Both the position numbers and the translations under genes were made by a program. A DNA stretch of 64,000 nt, taken from positions 34,324 through 98,323 of the forward strand of contig NZ_VWXD01000015.1 in assembly GCF_011752625.1 (NCBI RefSeq). Reading direction: 5' to 3'. Under the pieces are notes generated by a model. The model was not told the DNA's origin and searched no databases. It saw only the letters and a list, made by a program, of their open reading frames with translations. Shown here in pieces: positions 61,960 to 64,000 of this stretch. This DNA comes from Candidatus Pantoea formicae (GTDB taxonomy: Bacteria; Pseudomonadota; Gammaproteobacteria; Enterobacterales; Enterobacteriaceae). Each line of letters starts with the position of its first letter. Positions within the stretch are counted from its first letter, which is position 1.

Positions 61960-61968
61960 GCTGTCACC

Positions 61969-62493
61969 TTAACTGATTGAAATATTCCAGTCCTGATTGT
62001 TCGTTGTGTCGATACCCAGACTGCCTACGTTGGAGCCAACCACCATTTCACCTAGAAGAAGCGGCACCGGCCGCCCCTGCCCGATGCGGTTTTCCGCACT
62101 GGTGAATGAATTGTTCGTGATGGAGTTCGTGTCCTGATCCGCTGACGTGCTCGTCTTCATGTGCGAGGTCATGTACAGCGAGTACGCCACCGATGCGACC
62201 GTTACAGCGACCATGATCCACACGGCGGCCACGGCAGAAATTGAGCCTTCTACCACCGGCACAATCAGTACGCGAGAACCGTCTTTAACGTTGCGGTTCA
62301 TGTGGAATTCGAGGTTGTCACCGCAGATGTCGCTTCCATCGATGCGCATGCGGATCCGAGTGTTATAGAAATCACGCTTGAATGCCGGACACTGCGACAG
62401 CAGAAGGCGCAATCCCTGCGCTGGCGTGTCGACGTTCATTGTGATCTGGCGGAAATGTCGTCGTAAATTCCCCGCAAATCCAAAAGTGAGCAT
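61969..62493 (-). CDS. Tail assembly protein I
   Basis: 174 residues from the ATG at 62493, which has GGAGA before it; longer readings run into gene K. Ubiquitin-like N-terminal part (RRHFRQITMNVDTPAQGLRL LLSQ), hydrophobic segment (VAAVWIMVAVTVASVAYSLY) and C-terminal region IGQGRPVPLLLGEMVVGSNV, as in lambda I. It lies ten bases upstream of J. Confidence 0.88.
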   Translation of the reverse strand: MLTFGFAGNLRRHFRQITMNVDTPAQGLRLLLSQCPAFKRDFYNTRIRMRIDGSDICGDNLEFHMNRNVKDGSRVLIVPVVEGSISAVAAVWIMVAVTVASVAYSLYMTSHMKTSTSADQDTNSITNNSFTSAENRIGQGRPVPLLLGEMVVGSNVGSLGIDTTNNQDWNISIS

Positions 62494-63161
62494 TGTTCGT
62501 GTCTCCAGATGGAGTGAATGAGTGGCACGTGTATTTGACGCAGCGGCTCGCGGCGGCTTAGCCTGCCGTGCACTTCGTGGTGCAGGATGGTGTTGTCGCC
62601 CAGCCAGATCATTGCGTGGCACGGGTCGCACTCAGGGAACGCACGCCGGATTATGACGTCACCAGGCTGAATTGCTTCGAAGCCAACTTCATAAAACCCA
62701 TTGCCTGCAATGTTCTTCAGGTAAAGATTTTCCCCGCGCACCCACCAACCGTTGGTTCGCTCGAAGTCGGGTAAATCAATGCCGCAGAGATGATAGGCAT
62801 CGCGAAACAGCGTGTAGCAGTCCGTTTCACCGTGCACGAACCGGCGACCGAGCAGATGCGGTACCGGCTGGAATTTTCGCAGCCTCCCGCCGCTGGCCAG
62901 CCACCATTCAATGCCGGTTGCTAGTTGTGCGGCGCGGTCAGCACCCGACAGCACCAGTTTTGGTTCAGGATGAGAATGAAAAACGGCGGTGATTTCACCC
63001 GCCGCTTCTGCTTCAAGCCAGTCCCTGTCGTCAATCCGGAAGTTTCGCGCCGGATCGGGATGCGCGTTGCGACATCGCCACAGGCTATCGCCATCGACAA
63101 TCAGTCCGCACACTTCGTCGCCCGATGAGGCGGCATAGGCCAGGCAATCAGATTCAAGCAT
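62436..63161 (-). CDS. Tail tip protein K with JAMM and NlpC/P60 domains
   Basis: 241 residues. The N-terminal JAMM/Mov34 domain (about 1-105) has FHSHPEPKLVLSGADRA, the metal motif His-X-His ... Ser-X2-Asp. The C-terminal NlpC/P60 domain has Cys in GETDCYTLFRDAYHLCG and His in CDPCHAMIWLGDN. It probably cuts peptidoglycan during DNA entry. Overlaps I by 58 bases and the L stop by one. Confidence 0.9.
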   Translation of the reverse strand: MLESDCLAYAASSGDEVCGLIVDGDSLWRCRNAHPDPARNFRIDDRDWLEAEAAGEITAVFHSHPEPKLVLSGADRAAQLATGIEWWLASGGRLRKFQPVPHLLGRRFVHGETDCYTLFRDAYHLCGIDLPDFERTNGWWVRGENLYLKNIAGNGFYEVGFEAIQPGDVIIRRAFPECDPCHAMIWLGDNTILHHEVHGRLSRREPLRQIHVPLIHSIWRHEQCSLLDLRGIYDDISARSQ

Positions 63162-63898
63162 CAGGACACCTTGGCAGAGCCGGGATAGCCGCCATATGGC
63201 AGCGCGGAGGGTTTGGCGAATCGTAACCGGCAGCCGCTGCGGTGCTTTGAGCACTTATCGCGGGACAGGTCAGACGCTGGGTTGTCCTTCTCGTCGGCCA
63301 CCGCGCCGCCGGAATAGCCGCAACCATCGCCGCGATACACCCACTGGCATACGTCAGCCAGGATGGTGCGCGCCGGGATAATGGCGTTATCACAGTCTAC
63401 TGGAGTGGCGAGGTTGTAGGTGACAGTCTCGAAAGTCTCTTCTGCCATTTCCTCAATGACATAGCGCGATACCGCTTCCATTGTCGGATCCGCGTCCCCA
63501 TTCCCGTTCGGGAAGTTCACCGCATCCAGATACTTAACCAGCACCTGTCGGCGCGTCACCACGGCGCCCAGCGCATCATCGAAATCGTGGTTGATTCCGG
63601 TAATCAGGCCGGTGATGTTTGCTACCTTCATCGTCGGGCGCGAATACGTTCCCTCTGATTTCACTTCGAAACCTTCAACGGCGATCGGATAGGCCGAGTA
63701 AGCGCGTCCCTGCCATATGACATCGTTGTAATAGCCGTTAGTGCCAGCGTGGAAGCGGATGACATCGCCGCCAAACGATTGCAGGTCGACTTCGAACAGG
63801 TCGAGCATCGCGCCAACACCGGCATCAACGCTCTCGATGATTAGTTCTGCTGGTATGTCTCGCATATTGCGCCCATAAAAATCTATGGTCACCTCCAT
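63161..63898 (-). CDS. Minor tail protein L
   Basis: 245 residues if begun at 63898; the ATG at 63865 (MRDIPAELIIES) aligns better with lambda L and is equally possible. Four cysteines bind an iron-sulfur cluster in lambda L; here CQWVYRGDGCGYSG and DKCSKHRSGCRLRF are present. VKYLDAVNFPNGNGDADP is also highly conserved. Upstream gene M would be outside the window. Confidence 0.9.
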   Translation of the reverse strand: MEVTIDFYGRNMRDIPAELIIESVDAGVGAMLDLFEVDLQSFGGDVIRFHAGTNGYYNDVIWQGRAYSAYPIAVEGFEVKSEGTYSRPTMKVANITGLITGINHDFDDALGAVVTRRQVLVKYLDAVNFPNGNGDADPTMEAVSRYVIEEMAEETFETVTYNLATPVDCDNAIIPARTILADVCQWVYRGDGCGYSGGAVADEKDNPASDLSRDKCSKHRSGCRLRFAKPSALPYGGYPGSAKVS

Positions 63899-63943
63899 TT
63901 TTGCAACCCTGATTTTGATTAATGACGAGAGGCTTGCTTAAAT

Positions 63944-64000
63944 CTATACGGCGTCTGATGGGATATTGTCCCGCGCCACGATGAAGTTCGCACCTGTGGA
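63944..64000 (-). CDS. Possible end of an upstream prophage gene (partial)
   Basis: An open frame enters from the window edge and ends after STGANFIVARDNIPSDAV. It does not look like the C terminus of lambda M. Too short to identify; may be a small gene between M and L. Confidence 0.3.
   Translation of the reverse strand, partial: STGANFIVARDNIPSDAV

Larger units (their letters stand above)
53200..64000 (-). mobile_element. Lambda-like prophage, tail and moron end
   Basis: Tail genes L, K, I, J, a tail fibre and fibre assembly gene run on the minus strand from the window end to 56045, followed by moron genes to about 53.3 kb. No integrase, repressor or attachment site is recognised; the boundary after pitA (53032-53340) is estimated. 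The element continues beyond 64000. Confidence 0.88.

Overview
The window looks like chromosome of a plant- or insect-associated member of the Enterobacterales, most likely Erwiniaceae (Pantoea/Erwinia type). This is an inference from gene content: a GMC-type gluconate dehydrogenase of three subunits, a treZ-treY-glgX trehalose cluster, a ycgZ-ymgA-ariR connector operon, con-10/KGG stress proteins, a bgl phosphotransferase operon with antiterminator RNA targets, and a lambda-like prophage. No rRNA, tRNA or CRISPR array was recognised.

Layout. 1-2.5 kb: end of a siderophore receptor gene and a periplasmic iron-complex binding protein. 3.2-11.4 kb: osmoprotection block, a ProP-type osmolyte transporter followed by treZ-treY-glgX, which make trehalose from maltodextrin or glycogen. 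11.4-12.2 kb: a HigBA-type toxin-antitoxin pair whose promoter lies inside a 12-bp palindrome. 12.4-18.3 kb: a chemoreceptor, an MFS exporter, an ArsR/SRPBCC pair, a ClpP paralogue, and a lone fliD behind a clear sigma-28 promoter. 18.4-23.1 kb: a rearranged bgl system in which the antiterminator gene and the bglF-bglA operon converge, each with its own RNA antiterminator target and terminator. 23.2-28.5 kb: two LuxR-type regulators (one RcsB-like, one with a degenerate receiver), a KGG protein, a second signal peptidase I, and a cluster of small YcgZ/YmgA/AriR-type proteins. 28.6-30.3 kb: a ParD-like gene overlapping a methionine aminopeptidase gene behind a 34-nt palindrome, then msrA. 30.3-35 kb: Rieske oxygenase and reductase with a divergent LysR gene, then a LysE exporter and its divergent LysR gene. 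35-38.2 kb: a second chemoreceptor, about 1 kb without recognisable genes, and a second KGG gene among short dispersed repeats. 38.2-43.5 kb: gluconate 2-dehydrogenase-type operon with a divergent LacI-type regulator. 43.8-50.7 kb: orphan type VI secretion island (VgrG, DUF2169/pentapeptide, pentapeptide, DUF3540, PAAR-like). 51.4-53 kb: a Pit phosphate transporter behind a near-consensus Pho box.

From about 53.2 kb to the window end lies the end of a lambda-like prophage: tail genes L-K-I-J, tail fibre and fibre assembly on the minus strand, followed by a moron region. The moron region carries a LexA-box operon with a collapsed umuC, small lipoproteins, a YcgZ/AriR-like connector, a 30-residue membrane peptide, and nine plus-strand terminators in 2.7 kb.

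The points most worth a second look are the terminator array with its micro-genes, the connector-like gene inside the prophage, the ParD-like/MetAP operon with its palindrome, the inverted bgl layout, and the Pho-boxed Pit gene. All identifications rest on reading the sequence and on remembered family features; no database search was run.
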